In this document: piece after piece, positions 37,559 to 47,112 of the stretch
Layout of the letters: every line of letters begins with the position of its first letter
Numbering within the stretch: the stretch's first letter is position 1
Assembly (NCBI GenBank): GCA_027485235.1
Contig: JAIXRJ010000020.1
Span: forward strand, 1 to 60,148
DNA: 60,148 bases
Reading direction: 5' to 3'
DNA from: Comamonadaceae bacterium
GTDB lineage: Bacteria; Pseudomonadota; Gammaproteobacteria; Burkholderiales; Burkholderiaceae_C
Notes under the pieces: model-generated
What the model saw: the letters and a program-made list of their open reading frames with translations, nothing else
Told to the model about the DNA's origin: nothing
The model's database searches: none
Made by a program: the position numbers and the translations under genes

Positions 37559-38686
37559 TCAGTCCCAAGACAAGGCGCCGCCAGATTGGTATTCAATGAC
37601 CCGGGTTTCAAAGAAGTTGCGTTCTTTTTTCAGGTCAATCATTTCGCTCATCCATGGGAATGGGTTCTCTTCGTTCGGAAACAAAGCTTCAAGTCCAATT
37701 TGCGTGGCCCGGCGGTTGGCAATGTAGCGCAGGTAACCTTTGAACATCGAGGCGTTCATGCCCAGCACGCCGCGTGGCATGGTGTCTTCGGCGTAACGGT
37801 ATTCCAATTCAACGGCTTGCAGGAACAAGGCTTTGATTTCGGCCTTGAACTCTGCCGTCCACAACTGGGGGTTTTCCAGTTTCACGGTATTGATCAGGTC
37901 GATGCCGAAGTTGCAGTGCATGGACTCGTCGCGCAGGATGTACTGGTACTGCTCGGCGGCACCGGTCATCTTGTTTTGGCGACCTAAGGCCAAGATTTGC
38001 GTGAAGCCGACGTAGAAGAACAAGCCCTCCATCAGGCATGCGAACACGATCAATGACTTCAGCAAGGTCTGATCGGTCTGCAGGGTGCCCGTCTTGAAGT
38101 TGGGATCCATGATTGCGCTGATGAACGGAATCAGGAACTCGTCTTTGTCGCGGATCGATTTGACTTCGTTGTAGGCGTTGAAGATTTCGCTCTCGTCCAA
38201 GCCCAAGGATTCGACAATGTACTGGTAAGCGTGGGTGTGGATGGCTTCTTCAAAGGCTTGACGGAGCAGGAACTGGCGGCACTCTGGCGCTGTGATGTGG
38301 CGGTAGGTGCCAAGTGTGATGTTGTTGGCAGCCAAAGAGTCGGCAGTCACAAAGAAACCGAGGTTGCGTTTGACCATGCGGCGTTCGTCTTCGGTCAAAC
38401 CGTTGGGGTCTTTCCACAAGGCGATGTCGCGGCTCATGTTCACTTCCTGCGGCATCCAGTGGTTGGCGCAGGTGGCCAGGTATTTTTCCCAAGCCCATTT
38501 GTATTTGAAAGGAACCAACTGGTTGACGTCGGTCTGGCCGTTGATGATTCGTTTGTCCGCAGCGGTCATGCGGCGAGCAGGTGCAGCGGGAGATGTTGAA
38601 TCGGATGCAGCGGCTGTGCCTGCATTGGGCATGAGGGGCATTGCAGCTTGCAAGGCAGGCTCGGCTTGATCGTTCCAGGACAACAT
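37559..38686 (-). CDS. nrdB: ribonucleoside-diphosphate reductase class Ia, beta subunit
   Basis: NrdB houses the di-iron tyrosyl radical that starts ribonucleotide reduction. The 375-residue product shows the metal ligands Asp116 (FVTADSLAA), Glu147 and His150 ([10 protein letters not shown]), the radical Tyr154 and the later [12 protein letters not shown] block. The C-terminal tail, which docks NrdA, is present. An Ala/Pro/Ser-rich N-terminal extension of ~40 residues precedes the fold. The nrdA stop is 141 bases upstream on the same strand. Confidence 0.96.
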   Translation of the reverse strand: MLSWNDQAEPALQAAMPLMPNAGTAAASDSTSPAAPARRMTAADKRIINGQTDVNQLVPFKYKWAWEKYLATCANHWMPQEVNMSRDIALWKDPNGLTEDERRMVKRNLGFFVTADSLAANNITLGTYRHITAPECRQFLLRQAFEEAIHTHAYQYIVESLGLDESEIFNAYNEVKSIRDKDEFLIPFISAIMDPNFKTGTLQTDQTLLKSLIVFACLMEGLFFYVGFTQILALGRQNKMTGAAEQYQYILRDESMHCNFGIDLINTVKLENPQLWTAEFKAEIKALFLQAVELEYRYAEDTMPRGVLGMNASMFKGYLRYIANRRATQIGLEALFPNEENPFPWMSEMIDLKKERNFFETRVIEYQSGGALSWD

Positions 38687-38784
38687 ATAAAAATTCCAGT
38701 TCTTAAATTATGAAAGCATGCGCACGAAATGAAAAGCAGTGATTCAGTTTCTGTGCCAGCATGGGCTTGAAGTGTTGTTCAATT

Positions 38785-38819
38785 GCATCGAACCCAGATT
38801 GAAAATGGGTGTTCGATGC
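38785..38819 (-). terminator. hairpin in the nrdA-nrdB spacer
   Basis: GCATCGAAC (38785-38793) pairs with GTTCGATGC (38811-38819), and two further pairs are possible after a bulge. No T run follows on the minus strand, so partial termination, RNA processing or mRNA stabilisation between nrdA and nrdB are all possible. Confidence 0.35.
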
Positions 38820-38827
38820 GCGTGAAT

Positions 38828-41758
38828 TCACTGACAAGCTTCGCAACCGACATCGTCAACTGAAGTGAACTGAACATCGGTAGCAGGTGTTGCGCTCAGT
38901 TGTGCATGGGGTGCTGTCGCATTTTGTGCGGACATGCCTGTTGATGGCATGCCATCTGAAGACACCGCGTTGTGCGAACCCGCTTGCACGGTGGATTTCT
39001 CCGTTTGTGTAGCGCTCGATGTGCGCAAGTAGTAGGTGGTTTTGAGACCCCGCAACCAAGCCAGCTTGTAGGTGTCGTCAAGCTTCTTGCCTGAGGCGCC
39101 AGCCATGTAGATGTTGAGTGACTGCGCTTGGTCAATCCATTTTTGGCGACGTGCGGCCGCTTCGACCAGCCAAGTGGTTTCCACTTCAAACGCGGTGGCG
39201 TACAAAGATTTGATCTCTTGCGGCACGCGGTCGATGGGGCGCAGTGAGCCTTCGAAGTGCTTCAGGTCCATGACCATCACATCGTCCCAAAGGCCCAGGC
39301 GCTTGAGGTCACGCACCAAGTAGCTGTTGATCACGGTGAATTCACCCGACAGGTTGGATTTGACCGAGAGGTTGCCAAAGCAAGGCTCGATGGAGGCGTC
39401 TACACCGATGATGTTGGAGATGGTGGCCGTGGGGGCAATCGCCACGCAGTTGGAGTTGCGCATGCCGTCTTGCGCGATTTTCTTACGCAGGGCGTCCCAG
39501 TCGAGGGTGGATGAGCGGTCCACTTCAACATAACCGCCGCGCTCACGCGCCAGCAAGTCCAAGGTGTCCAACGGCAAGATGCCCTGGTCCCACAGTGATC
39601 CTTTGTAGCTGGAGTACTGACCGCGTTCCTGGGCCAGCTCGGTGGATGCCCAGTAAGCGCAATAGCAGATCGCTTCCATCGACTGGTCCGCAAACTCCAC
39701 AGCCGCTTGTGAGGCGTAAGGGATGCGCATTTCATACAGCGCATCCTGGAAAGCCATCAGACCCAGACCCACAGGGCGGTGACGCATGTTGGAGTCACGG
39801 GCCTTCTTGACGGCGTAATAGTTGATGTCGATCACGTTGTCCAGCATGCGCATGGCGATCGTGATCGTTTTTTTCAGCTTGTCATGGTCCAGGACTTTGC
39901 CATTGGCGCTGTCTTTCAAGTGGCGCGAAAGGTTCACCGAGCCTAGGTTGCAGACGGCGGTTTCGGTGTCACTGGTATTGAGCGTGATTTCAGTGCACAG
40001 GTTGGACGAGTGCACCACACCCGCGTGTTGCTGAGGCGAGCGCACATTGCATGGGTCTTTGAACGTGATCCAGGGGTGGCCGGTCTCGAACAACATCGAC
40101 AGCATCTTGCGCCACAGGTCATTGGCTGGAATCTTCTTGCTGGGGCGAATTTCGCCGCGCTCGGCCTTTTGTTCGTAAGCCACATAGGCTTTTTCGAAGG
40201 CTTGACCAAACAAATCATGCAGGTCGGGCACATCGGAAGGCGAGAACAAGGTCCAGTCGCCTTTTTCCATCACGCGGCGCATGAACAGATCAGGGATCCA
40301 GTTGGCCGTGTTCATGTCGTGCGTGCGGCGGCGGTCGTCGCCGGTGTTTTTGCGCAGCTCGAGGAACTCTTCGATGTCCAAATGCCAGGTTTCCAAATAG
40401 GTGCAGACCGCCCCTTTGCGCTTGCCGCCCTGGTTGACGGCCACAGCGGTGTCGTTGACCACTTTGAGGAAGGGCACCACGCCTTGCGACTCACCGTTGG
40501 TGCCCTTGATGTGCGAACCCATGGCGCGCACGCGGGTCCAGTCATTGCCCAGACCGCCCGCAAATTTGGACAGCAAGGCGTTTTCCTTGATGGACTCGTA
40601 AATGCCATCCAGATCGTCGGGCACCGTGGTCAGGTAGCAACTCGACAGTTGCGAGCGCAAGGTACCGCTGTTGAACAAGGTGGGTGTGGACGACATGAAG
40701 TCGAACGAGGAGAGGATCTCGTAGAACTCGATGGCGCGGGCTTCGCGGTTGATCTCGTTGAGTGACAGACCCATGGCCACGCGCATGAAAAAAGCTTGGG
40801 GCATTTCGATGCGGTTTTTGCGCACATGGAGGAAATAGCGGTCGTACAGTGTTTGCAGACCCAAGTAGTCAAACTGCATGTCGCGCTCGGGCTTGAGGGC
40901 TTCAGCCAAGCGTTTGAGATCAAATTGCAGCAGCTTTTCATCCAGCAGGTCGTTGTCAACACCTTTTTTGATGAACTGGGGGAAATAGTCCAAGTACGCT
41001 TGACCGAGTTGGTCGGCTGTCACTTCCTTGCCCAAAATTTCCTTGGCGATGGTATGCATCAGCAGGCGGGCGGTCACATAAGTGTAGTCCGGGTCTTTTT
41101 CGATCAGGGTCCGCGAAGCCAGGATCGAGGCCTTGTACACCTCTTCCATGGGGACGCCGTCGTACAGATTGCGCATGGTTTCGGCCAAGATGGGATCGGC
41201 GCTCACGTCTTTGCCCAGACCCGCGCAGGCATTGACCATCAAGGACTTGAGGTAATCCAGGTCCAGTTTTATCCGATGGCCACCGTCGATCACATGCAAG
41301 GCTGGCTCGCTCGGGGTGCTCGCGGCGGTCACCTGTTGCTGCTGTTGGGCGCGCTCTTGGGTTCGGCGTTCACGGTACAGCACATAGGCGCGGGCCACTT
41401 CGTGGTTGCTGCTGCGCATCAAACCCAGTTCGACCTGGTCTTGCACGTCTTCAATATGGAAGGTGCCGCCGCCGGGACGCGAGCGCACCAGTGCGCGAAC
41501 CACGTTCTGGGTCAATTCCTCTACCACTTCGCGCACGCTGGCCGAGGCCGCGCCTTGTGTACCGTGAACAGCCAAAAAGGCTTTCATCAAAGCCACAGCG
41601 ATCTTGTTGGGCTCAAAAGGCACCACCGCGCCGTTGCGTCGGATGATCTGGTAATTGGCCAGTGCATTCACAAACGCTGTGGTTTGGTACTCATTTTTAG
41701 CCAAGCCCATCAGGCCTGCGGGATGACTTGAAATGTTCAGATCGGTTTGCATGGTCAT
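38828..41758 (-). CDS. nrdA: ribonucleoside-diphosphate reductase class Ia, alpha subunit
   Basis: NrdA is the catalytic subunit that makes deoxyribonucleotides. The 976-residue product has an N-terminal ATP-cone (YQIIRRNGAVVPFEPNKIAVAL...), the catalytic barrel with SSCYLTTVPDDLDGIY, the NLCTEI motif around the active-site cysteine, FKDPCNVRS, and the redox pair Cys972/Cys975 in the C-terminal CEACQ, which relays electrons from thioredoxin or glutaredoxin. ATG 41758 is followed two codons later by another ATG. Two NrdR boxes lie upstream. Confidence 0.97.
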   Translation of the reverse strand: MTMQTDLNISSHPAGLMGLAKNEYQTTAFVNALANYQIIRRNGAVVPFEPNKIAVALMKAFLAVHGTQGAASASVREVVEELTQNVVRALVRSRPGGGTFHIEDVQDQVELGLMRSSNHEVARAYVLYRERRTQERAQQQQQVTAASTPSEPALHVIDGGHRIKLDLDYLKSLMVNACAGLGKDVSADPILAETMRNLYDGVPMEEVYKASILASRTLIEKDPDYTYVTARLLMHTIAKEILGKEVTADQLGQAYLDYFPQFIKKGVDNDLLDEKLLQFDLKRLAEALKPERDMQFDYLGLQTLYDRYFLHVRKNRIEMPQAFFMRVAMGLSLNEINREARAIEFYEILSSFDFMSSTPTLFNSGTLRSQLSSCYLTTVPDDLDGIYESIKENALLSKFAGGLGNDWTRVRAMGSHIKGTNGESQGVVPFLKVVNDTAVAVNQGGKRKGAVCTYLETWHLDIEEFLELRKNTGDDRRRTHDMNTANWIPDLFMRRVMEKGDWTLFSPSDVPDLHDLFGQAFEKAYVAYEQKAERGEIRPSKKIPANDLWRKMLSMLFETGHPWITFKDPCNVRSPQQHAGVVHSSNLCTEITLNTSDTETAVCNLGSVNLSRHLKDSANGKVLDHDKLKKTITIAMRMLDNVIDINYYAVKKARDSNMRHRPVGLGLMAFQDALYEMRIPYASQAAVEFADQSMEAICYCAYWASTELAQERGQYSSYKGSLWDQGILPLDTLDLLARERGGYVEVDRSSTLDWDALRKKIAQDGMRNSNCVAIAPTATISNIIGVDASIEPCFGNLSVKSNLSGEFTVINSYLVRDLKRLGLWDDVMVMDLKHFEGSLRPIDRVPQEIKSLYATAFEVETTWLVEAAARRQKWIDQAQSLNIYMAGASGKKLDDTYKLAWLRGLKTTYYLRTSSATQTEKSTVQAGSHNAVSSDGMPSTGMSAQNATAPHAQLSATPATDVQFTSVDDVGCEACQ

Positions 41759-41839
41759 ATTTTTGGTTTGTTGTCGTTCCGTGAATCTGGGTGAGGCCTC
41801 GAAATTTTCACAAAATCGAATTGTGAAAATTTGTAATTA

Positions 41840-41887
41840 ACACTATATCTGGTGTTTGGAGTTCCTTCAAGCCACTACCTGTAGTGT
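41840..41887. promoter_or_regulatory. two NrdR boxes upstream of nrdA
   Basis: ACACTATATCTGGTGT at 41840-41855 and CCACTACCTGTAGTGT at 41872-41887 both fit the palindromic NrdR-box pattern acaCwAtATaTwGtgt. Their starts are 32 bases apart, about three helical turns, the spacing expected for co-operative NrdR binding. NrdR represses RNR genes when dATP is high. nrdR itself is not in the window. Confidence 0.85.
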
Positions 41888-42168
41888 ATCGACCTGATCA
41901 TGCCAGTTTTAATCACAACTGCAAAATAAGGTCTCAGTCAGATCTGTGCGTTGGCATTTCAAGCGCTGAAATGTGTCTTCAAAACGCCTGTGTACCATGG
42001 GTTTTTTGAGTGAAAGTCAGGCCAGCATTGGCTTTTGAGGACATTTCCTCCGCAAGGGCTGGATTTGATTCACTCTTCAAAATACCAGTGTTCGTGAAAA
42101 TTCTGGTGAGATTCAAAACAAGCTGTGCAATTCAAAGCGAAAATATTTTTCGCTTTGCTGTGCCTACA
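41888..42168. other. non-coding spacer between nrdA control region and ampD
   Basis: No gene with convincing coding character is seen here; a plus-strand frame entering ampD is an antisense shadow. The only clear structure is the hairpin listed at 42133-42157. Confidence 0.5.
42133..42157 (-). terminator. hairpin after ampD
   Basis: CAAAGCGAAAA (42133-42143) and TTTTCGCTTTG (42147-42157) form an 11-base-pair stem with a 3-base loop, starting 12 bases after the ampD stop on the minus strand. No T run follows outside the stem, so efficiency is uncertain. Confidence 0.45.
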
Positions 42169-42750
42169 TCAAAGCAAGGGAAAGTATTGATCGGAAAAAT
42201 TCGACAGAGATCGGAAAAGTGCCCAGTCAAAACCGGGGCCAGGATCTTCTTTGCGGCCGGGGGCAATGTGCTCGTGACCGGCGATGTGGGCGATCGGGTA
42301 AGCGCCTGCAATGCCTTGGCACAGACGCGCCAGACTGGCGTACTGTGCAGGTTCAAACAGCGTGCCCTCGAGTCCTTCCAATTCGATTCCGATCGAGTCG
42401 TCGTTGCAATTGGGGCGGCCGCGGTAGGCCGAGGCGCCGGCGTGCCAGGCTCGGTCATCGCAGCTGACAAATTGCCACAGGTCGCCATCTCGCCGAATGT
42501 AGAAGTGCGAGGACACCTCCAACCCCCGGATTCGCCCAAAGTACGGGTGGGCGTCCCAGTCCAGTTGGTTGGTGAAAAGGGCTTGCACTTCGTTGCCGCC
42601 GTATTGACCGGGTGGCAAGCTGATGGAGTGGACCACCAGCAAGTCAATCAGGGCGTTGTTTGGGCGAGGGCCAAAGTTGGGTGAATCCAACCGATTGGCC
42701 AGGCTGTACCAGCCGTTTTGCCAAAGAGGGAGAGGCGTTTGACTGGACAC
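42169..42750 (-). CDS. ampD: 1,6-anhydro-N-acetylmuramyl-L-alanine amidase AmpD
   Basis: AmpD removes the peptide from anhydro-muropeptides in the cytoplasm during murein recycling, and controls beta-lactamase inducer levels in species with AmpR. The product (~193 residues) has LLVVHSISLPPGQYGG (first zinc histidine), SSHFYIRRDGDLWQFV, AWHAGAS and AGHEHIAPGRKEDPGP (remaining ligands). No ATG is available near the start; GTG 42750 or TTG 42756 are the candidates, close to the stop of the upstream PP0621-type gene. Confidence 0.94.
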   Translation of the reverse strand: MSSQTPLPLWQNGWYSLANRLDSPNFGPRPNNALIDLLVVHSISLPPGQYGGNEVQALFTNQLDWDAHPYFGRIRGLEVSSHFYIRRDGDLWQFVSCDDRAWHAGASAYRGRPNCNDDSIGIELEGLEGTLFEPAQYASLARLCQGIAGAYPIAHIAGHEHIAPGRKEDPGPGFDWALFRSLSNFSDQYFPLL

Positions 42751-42762
42751 ACGCAAGTGCCA

Positions 42763-42996
42763 TCAGCTCGGGTTGCTGTCTTGCGCTGCGTTGCGGTGCT
42801 CGGTGCTGCAGTAAGCGCCTTTTTGGCCGGAGACCGCCTCGGCGTGAGGCAGGTGAATGCCGCAGTGGCTGCATGCCACCATCTCGGTGGGTGACGGCTT
42901 CTCGGTTGGGCTTGACTGGGTGGGTTTGCCGACACGCGTTCGCTTGACAGCCCAGATCACGATCAGCACCAACAACAATATGAACAAGTACTTCAT
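42763..42996 (-). CDS. PP0621-family small membrane protein
   Basis: The 77-residue product has an N-terminal membrane span (YLFILLLVLIVIWAV), a Ser/Pro/Thr linker and a small metal-binding-like C-terminal part with CSHCGIHLP and YCSTEH, the pattern of the PP0621 family often found beside ampD. Function is unknown. Its ATG overlaps the stop of the CcsA-like gene by 4 bases, and it ends 6-12 bases before ampD, so the three genes form an operon. Confidence 0.82.
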   Translation of the reverse strand: MKYLFILLLVLIVIWAVKRTRVGKPTQSSPTEKPSPTEMVACSHCGIHLPHAEAVSGQKGAYCSTEHRNAAQDSNPS

Positions 42997-43796
42997 CCCG
43001 CGCGCCCCAGCAATACTTCAAGAACAAAACGTGAGCCTGCATAAGACAACAGCAGCAATCCCGAACCGATGTACAGCACACGGACGGCACGGCGACCGCG
43101 CCATCCCCATTGGCTGCGGCCGATCAACAGCACCGCAAAAGTCAGCCAGGACAAGACCGCAAAAATCGTCTTGTGGTCCCAACGCCATTGGCCACGACCT
43201 TGCCCATAGAGACTTTCACCAAAAAAGACGCCCGCCACCAATGTGGCCGTCAGCAGCATGAAGCCCGCTGTGACAAAGCGGAAAGTGAACTTTTCCAGCG
43301 TCAACAAAGGCAGGCCGTTGTCAACATCTTGACCCATGCGGATCTTGCGTTCGCTGCGGGTCATCATCCACGCGTGCACCACGGCCGCACCAAACATGCC
43401 ATAGGCCGACAAACCCAGCGCCCAGTGGAGAGGGAGCCAAGCCGACGCCCGCTCGTGCAGCAGCGTGCCCGGGAAAAAAGCCGCCAGCACCACTGCGCAG
43501 GCCCCTAGGCTGCCCATGGCCCAGCGGGTCTTGAGCTGCGGGAAAATTTGTCGCTCCACCAAATAGGCCGTCACCACCAACCAGGCGGTGACCGACAAGG
43601 CGGGCGCAAAGCCAAAGCGAACAGGACCTGCCAACAAGCCGAGCAAGGCCAGCGCGTGCGCGACCCACGCCAGGCCCAGCAAACGGCGTGTGTTGACTTC
43701 GTTGATGCGGGCACCCATCACAGCCGCTGAGCCATAAGCCAGCACAGCCACTGCAGCAGCGGGGTGTATCCAAAATGGGGGACTCGCTAAAATCAT
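42993..43796 (-). CDS. CcsA/HemX-like cytochrome c assembly family membrane protein
   Basis: The 267-residue product has eight or so membrane spans and the family segments LPLHWALGLSAYGMFGAAVVHAWMM and WRWDHKTIFAVLSWLTFAVLL, with conserved histidines but no clear WWD heme motif. It is probably the YpjD/CcsA-like inner-membrane protein usually found divergent from ffh; a direct role in heme handling is not certain. On the minus strand TAAACT ends 7 bases before the ATG and no Shine-Dalgarno is seen. Confidence 0.82.
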   Translation of the reverse strand: MILASPPFWIHPAAAVAVLAYGSAAVMGARINEVNTRRLLGLAWVAHALALLGLLAGPVRFGFAPALSVTAWLVVTAYLVERQIFPQLKTRWAMGSLGACAVVLAAFFPGTLLHERASAWLPLHWALGLSAYGMFGAAVVHAWMMTRSERKIRMGQDVDNGLPLLTLEKFTFRFVTAGFMLLTATLVAGVFFGESLYGQGRGQWRWDHKTIFAVLSWLTFAVLLIGRSQWGWRGRRAVRVLYIGSGLLLLSYAGSRFVLEVLLGRAG

Positions 43797-43873
43797 GTGT
43801 CCGAGTTTAGCCTTTCAGGCGCCGCCGCTGGGGCTTCGCCAACACGCTCAACCGGTTTTTTCTGGATTCCCCC

Positions 43874-45259
43874 ATGGCCTCCGCCCTGACCGACAAACTC
43901 TCACGCCTCGTCAAGACCCTCAGCGGCCAGGCCCGCATTACCGAATCCAACGTGGCCGACATGCTGCGCGAAGTGCGCATGGCCCTGCTCGAAGCCGACG
44001 TGGCCCTGCCGGTGGTGCGCGACTTCATCGCCCGCGTGAAAGAAAAAGCGCTGGGCCAAGAGGTCATGGGCTCACTCAAGCCCGGTCAGGCCTTGGTGGG
44101 TGTGGTCAACCGTGAATTGGTGGCCACCATGGGTGAGGGGGTGTCGGACATCAACCTGGCCGCGCAGCCGCCTGCCGTGATCCTGATGGCCGGTCTGCAA
44201 GGGGCCGGTAAAACCACCACCACCGCCAAGCTGGCCAAACACCTGATTGAAAAGCGCAAAAAGAAAGTGCTCACCGTCTCGGGCGACGTGTACCGCCCCG
44301 CCGCCATCGAGCAGCTCAAGACCGTGACCGCACAAGCCGGAGCCGAGTGGTTCCCCAGCACGCCCGACCAAAAGCCGATCGACATCGCCCGCGCCGCCAT
44401 CGACTACGCCCGCAAGCATTTCTTTGACGTGTTGCTGGTCGACACCGCCGGTCGTTTGGCGATTGACGAAGCCCTGATGGCCGAAATCAAGGCCTTGCAC
44501 GCTGAACTCAAGCCGGTTGAAACCCTGTTCGTGGTCGACGCCATGCAGGGCCAAGACGCGGCCAACACCGCCAAAGCCTTTGGTGCAGCCCTGCCCCTGA
44601 CCGGTATTGTGTTGACCAAGCTCGACGGCGATTCACGCGGCGGTGCGGCTCTGTCGGTGCGCCAGATCACGGGTGTGCCCATCAAATTTGCGGGCACCAG
44701 CGAGAAAATCGATGGCCTGGAAGTGTTCGACGCCGAGCGCCATGCAGGCCGGGTGCTGGGCATGGGCGACATCGTGGCCCTGGTCGAGCAGGTCACAGCC
44801 GGCGTGGACATGGAGGCCGCGCAAAAACTGGCGTCCAAGGTCAAGAGCGGTGGCAGTTTTGATCTGAACGACTTTTTGGCACAGATTCAGCAGATGAAGC
44901 AAATGGGCGGACTGTCCAGCTTGATGGACAAGCTGCCATCCCAGTTGACCGCCAAGGCCGGGTCCATGGACATGGACAAGGTCGAAAAAGACATCGGCCG
45001 CAAGCAGGGCATCATCCATAGCATGACGCCGCAAGAGCGCAAAAAACCTGAGTTAATCAAAGCGACCCGCAAGCGCCGCATTGCCGCAGGCGCGGGGGTT
45101 CAGGTGCAAGACGTCAACCGCATGCTCAAGGAGTTTGAGCAAATGCAGGACATGATGAAAAAAATGTCTGGCGGCGGCATGATGAAAATGATGAAGCGCA
45201 TGGGCGCCATGAAAGGCATGATGGGCGGTGGCGGGGGCTTCCCCGGCATGCCGCGCTGA
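43874..45259 (+). CDS. ffh: signal recognition particle protein Ffh
   Basis: Ffh binds 4.5S RNA and delivers signal-anchor proteins to FtsY at the membrane. The 461-residue product has the N domain, the GTPase G domain with GLQGAGKTTTTAKLA, DTAGRLAIDEALM and TKLDGDSRGGAALS, and a methionine-rich M domain (from ~residue 330) ending in a Met/Gly/Lys tail. It is convergent with the ferredoxin gene, separated by a single base. Confidence 0.97.
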   Translation: MASALTDKLSRLVKTLSGQARITESNVADMLREVRMALLEADVALPVVRDFIARVKEKALGQEVMGSLKPGQALVGVVNRELVATMGEGVSDINLAAQPPAVILMAGLQGAGKTTTTAKLAKHLIEKRKKKVLTVSGDVYRPAAIEQLKTVTAQAGAEWFPSTPDQKPIDIARAAIDYARKHFFDVLLVDTAGRLAIDEALMAEIKALHAELKPVETLFVVDAMQGQDAANTAKAFGAALPLTGIVLTKLDGDSRGGAALSVRQITGVPIKFAGTSEKIDGLEVFDAERHAGRVLGMGDIVALVEQVTAGVDMEAAQKLASKVKSGGSFDLNDFLAQIQQMKQMGGLSSLMDKLPSQLTAKAGSMDMDKVEKDIGRKQGIIHSMTPQERKKPELIKATRKRRIAAGAGVQVQDVNRMLKEFEQMQDMMKKMSGGGMMKMMKRMGAMKGMMGGGGGFPGMPR

Positions 45260-45260
45260 T

Positions 45261-45590
45261 TCAGTACTGGCTTGCAGGCAGCGTGACCTGCAGGCCGTCC
45301 AGTTCTGGCGTCAACATGATCTGGCACGACAGTCGGCTGCCCACCTCGCGCGTTTGGGCGGTGAAGGCCAGCATGCCGTCCTCATCGCTGCTCATGACAG
45401 GCAGCTTGGACTGCCAATCGCCTTGAACCACCACATGGCAGGTGGCGCAAGTCAGCAGCCCGCCGCAATCGGCCTGGATGCCTTCCAGGTTGGCATCCAC
45501 AGCGGCTTGCATCAGGCTTTGGCCGGGCTGGGCTTGCAGGGTGTGCACGGCTTGGCTCGTGTCGTGGGGTTGCAGGTGGATCGTGATCAT
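45261..45590 (-). CDS. [2Fe-2S] ferredoxin, adrenodoxin/putidaredoxin type
   Basis: The 109-residue product binds a 2Fe-2S cluster through Cys42, Cys48, Cys51 and Cys89 (DCGGLLTCATC ... LSCQ), the vertebrate/bacterial-redoxin spacing. I chose ATG 45590; the frame is open upstream into the 3' end of the previous gene. It starts 41 bases after the glutamine-synthetase-like gene on the same strand, which suggests it supplies electrons to the Rieske oxygenase of that operon. No reductase gene is present. Confidence 0.88.
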   Translation of the reverse strand: MITIHLQPHDTSQAVHTLQAQPGQSLMQAAVDANLEGIQADCGGLLTCATCHVVVQGDWQSKLPVMSSDEDGMLAFTAQTREVGSRLSCQIMLTPELDGLQVTLPASQY

Positions 45591-45630
45591 CTTCAATACA
45601 GCACACTCACATGCGCTTTGTCCATGGGTT

Positions 45631-47112
45631 TTAAATTCGGCCGAAGTATTCACGCTTGTGAAACTCCGTCGCATCTTCGGCTTGCGTCAGGCGGTGGTGC
45701 TCGGCTTGTTTGATGGTGCTGTAGTAGTCCACAAAGGGCTGGCCGAGCGATTGGCACAAAGCGGCATCGGCTTGCAAGGCCTGCACTGCATCGGCCAGGC
45801 TGGTCGGGATGCTGGCCGCAGCTGAAGCATAGGGCGTCTCGGTCGCCTCAGGGGCTTGCCGCTGCGCGTCCACGCCCTCAAGGCCCGCGTGGATTTGCGA
45901 GGCCATGTACAGATAAGGGTTGGCCGCAGGCTCGCCCAAGCGGTTTTCAATGCGGGTGGCCTTGTCGCCGGGTGCGCCAATCACGCGCAGCATGGCCCCT
46001 CGGTTGTCGCGGCCCCACAAAATGGACTGCGGTGCCATCGCGTTGGGCCTGAAACGTCCATAGCCATTGCTGGTCGAAGTGCACAGGGCGGTGAGTGCCG
46101 GGGCATGCGCCAGCAGCCCGGCCAGCCAGGGCGCGCCCACATCGCTCAGCACCTGCCGCGCATCGCGTGCACTGCTGCCGGGGGCGGGCGTGTCACGCAT
46201 GAACACATTGCGGCCCGTGGCCAACTCGCAGACCGATTGGTGCAGGTGCCAGCCGCTCGACATGATGTGTTCAAACGGTGGGCGGCACATGAAGGTGGCG
46301 TGGTAACCGGCGCGGCGCAAGGCTTGGCGCGTGGCGTTGCGAAACAGCACCATGTTGTCGGCGGCCGTGAGCGCGTCGCTCACGTCAAACACCGCTTCGA
46401 CCTGGCTGGGGCCGAGTTCAATTTCGAGAGAGATCAGCGGCAGACCCAGCGCCTGCGCGGTGCGCTGCACGATGCGCAGCGGCTCTTCGGCCCGGTCCAT
46501 CCAGCCTTCGGTCAGCAGGTTGTAGCCCGGGTGTATCAGGCTAACTTCGGGCGCGGGGCCGGGCCATGCGGCACGGTCCGGGTCCAGGTCTTGCCCGTGC
46601 AGCGGGTCTTTGAGGCGGTAGATGTGAAATTCAACTTCCAGCCCGCAGCGCATTTGCCAGCCGCGCTCGGCCAAGCGCTGCACGGCTTGCTGCAGCACAT
46701 GGCGCGAGTCGAGCGGCACGATGCGCCCGTCGATAAAGTAGGGCTGGCAGTGCAGCCAGCCGGTTTTGTCGGCCCAGGGCAGCACATGCCAGCTGGCCGG
46801 GTCGGGCATGAGCGTGAAATTGCTGGCCCCAGCAAAGCCGGGCAGGGTCTCTTCGATGCCCGGCTCAAACACCTTGAAGGCGGTGCGGTCCGCGCTGTCT
46901 TTGAGCAGCAAGGTGCTGACCATGCCGATGCCATTGGCCAGCGCTTGGCGCAGCTGCGAGGCCACGAGGGTTTTGCCGCGCACCACACCGTGCAGGTCGC
47001 ACCAGCCCAGGCGGATCAGCTCGATGCCCGAAGCTTCGACCTGACGCAGCAATTGCTCACAAGCCTCTTGGCGTTCGCGGCTGTGCAGGCCGCAGCGTTC
47101 AGCGAAGCTCAT
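45631..47112 (-). CDS. glutamine synthetase-like gamma-glutamyl ligase
   Basis: The 493-residue product belongs to the glutamine synthetase family but is not GlnA. It has the beta-grasp N-terminal part (IRLGWCDLHGVVRGKTL), the metal-binding CGLEVEFHIYRL, SLEIELGPSQVEAVFDV, SSGWHLHQSV and RFRPNAMAPQSILWGRDNRGAMLRV. Family members such as PuuA, IpuC and TdnQ attach the gamma-carboxyl of glutamate to amines or anilines. The 4-base overlap with the Rieske oxygenase gene suggests the ligated compound is the oxygenase substrate or product. Confidence 0.88.
   Translation of the reverse strand: MSFAERCGLHSRERQEACEQLLRQVEASGIELIRLGWCDLHGVVRGKTLVASQLRQALANGIGMVSTLLLKDSADRTAFKVFEPGIEETLPGFAGASNFTLMPDPASWHVLPWADKTGWLHCQPYFIDGRIVPLDSRHVLQQAVQRLAERGWQMRCGLEVEFHIYRLKDPLHGQDLDPDRAAWPGPAPEVSLIHPGYNLLTEGWMDRAEEPLRIVQRTAQALGLPLISLEIELGPSQVEAVFDVSDALTAADNMVLFRNATRQALRRAGYHATFMCRPPFEHIMSSGWHLHQSVCELATGRNVFMRDTPAPGSSARDARQVLSDVGAPWLAGLLAHAPALTALCTSTSNGYGRFRPNAMAPQSILWGRDNRGAMLRVIGAPGDKATRIENRLGEPAANPYLYMASQIHAGLEGVDAQRQAPEATETPYASAAASIPTSLADAVQALQADAALCQSLGQPFVDYYSTIKQAEHHRLTQAEDATEFHKREYFGRI

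Noticed and set aside
42010..42684. 224-codon plus-strand frame over ampD
   Set aside because: The minus strand encodes a complete AmpD with zinc ligands.
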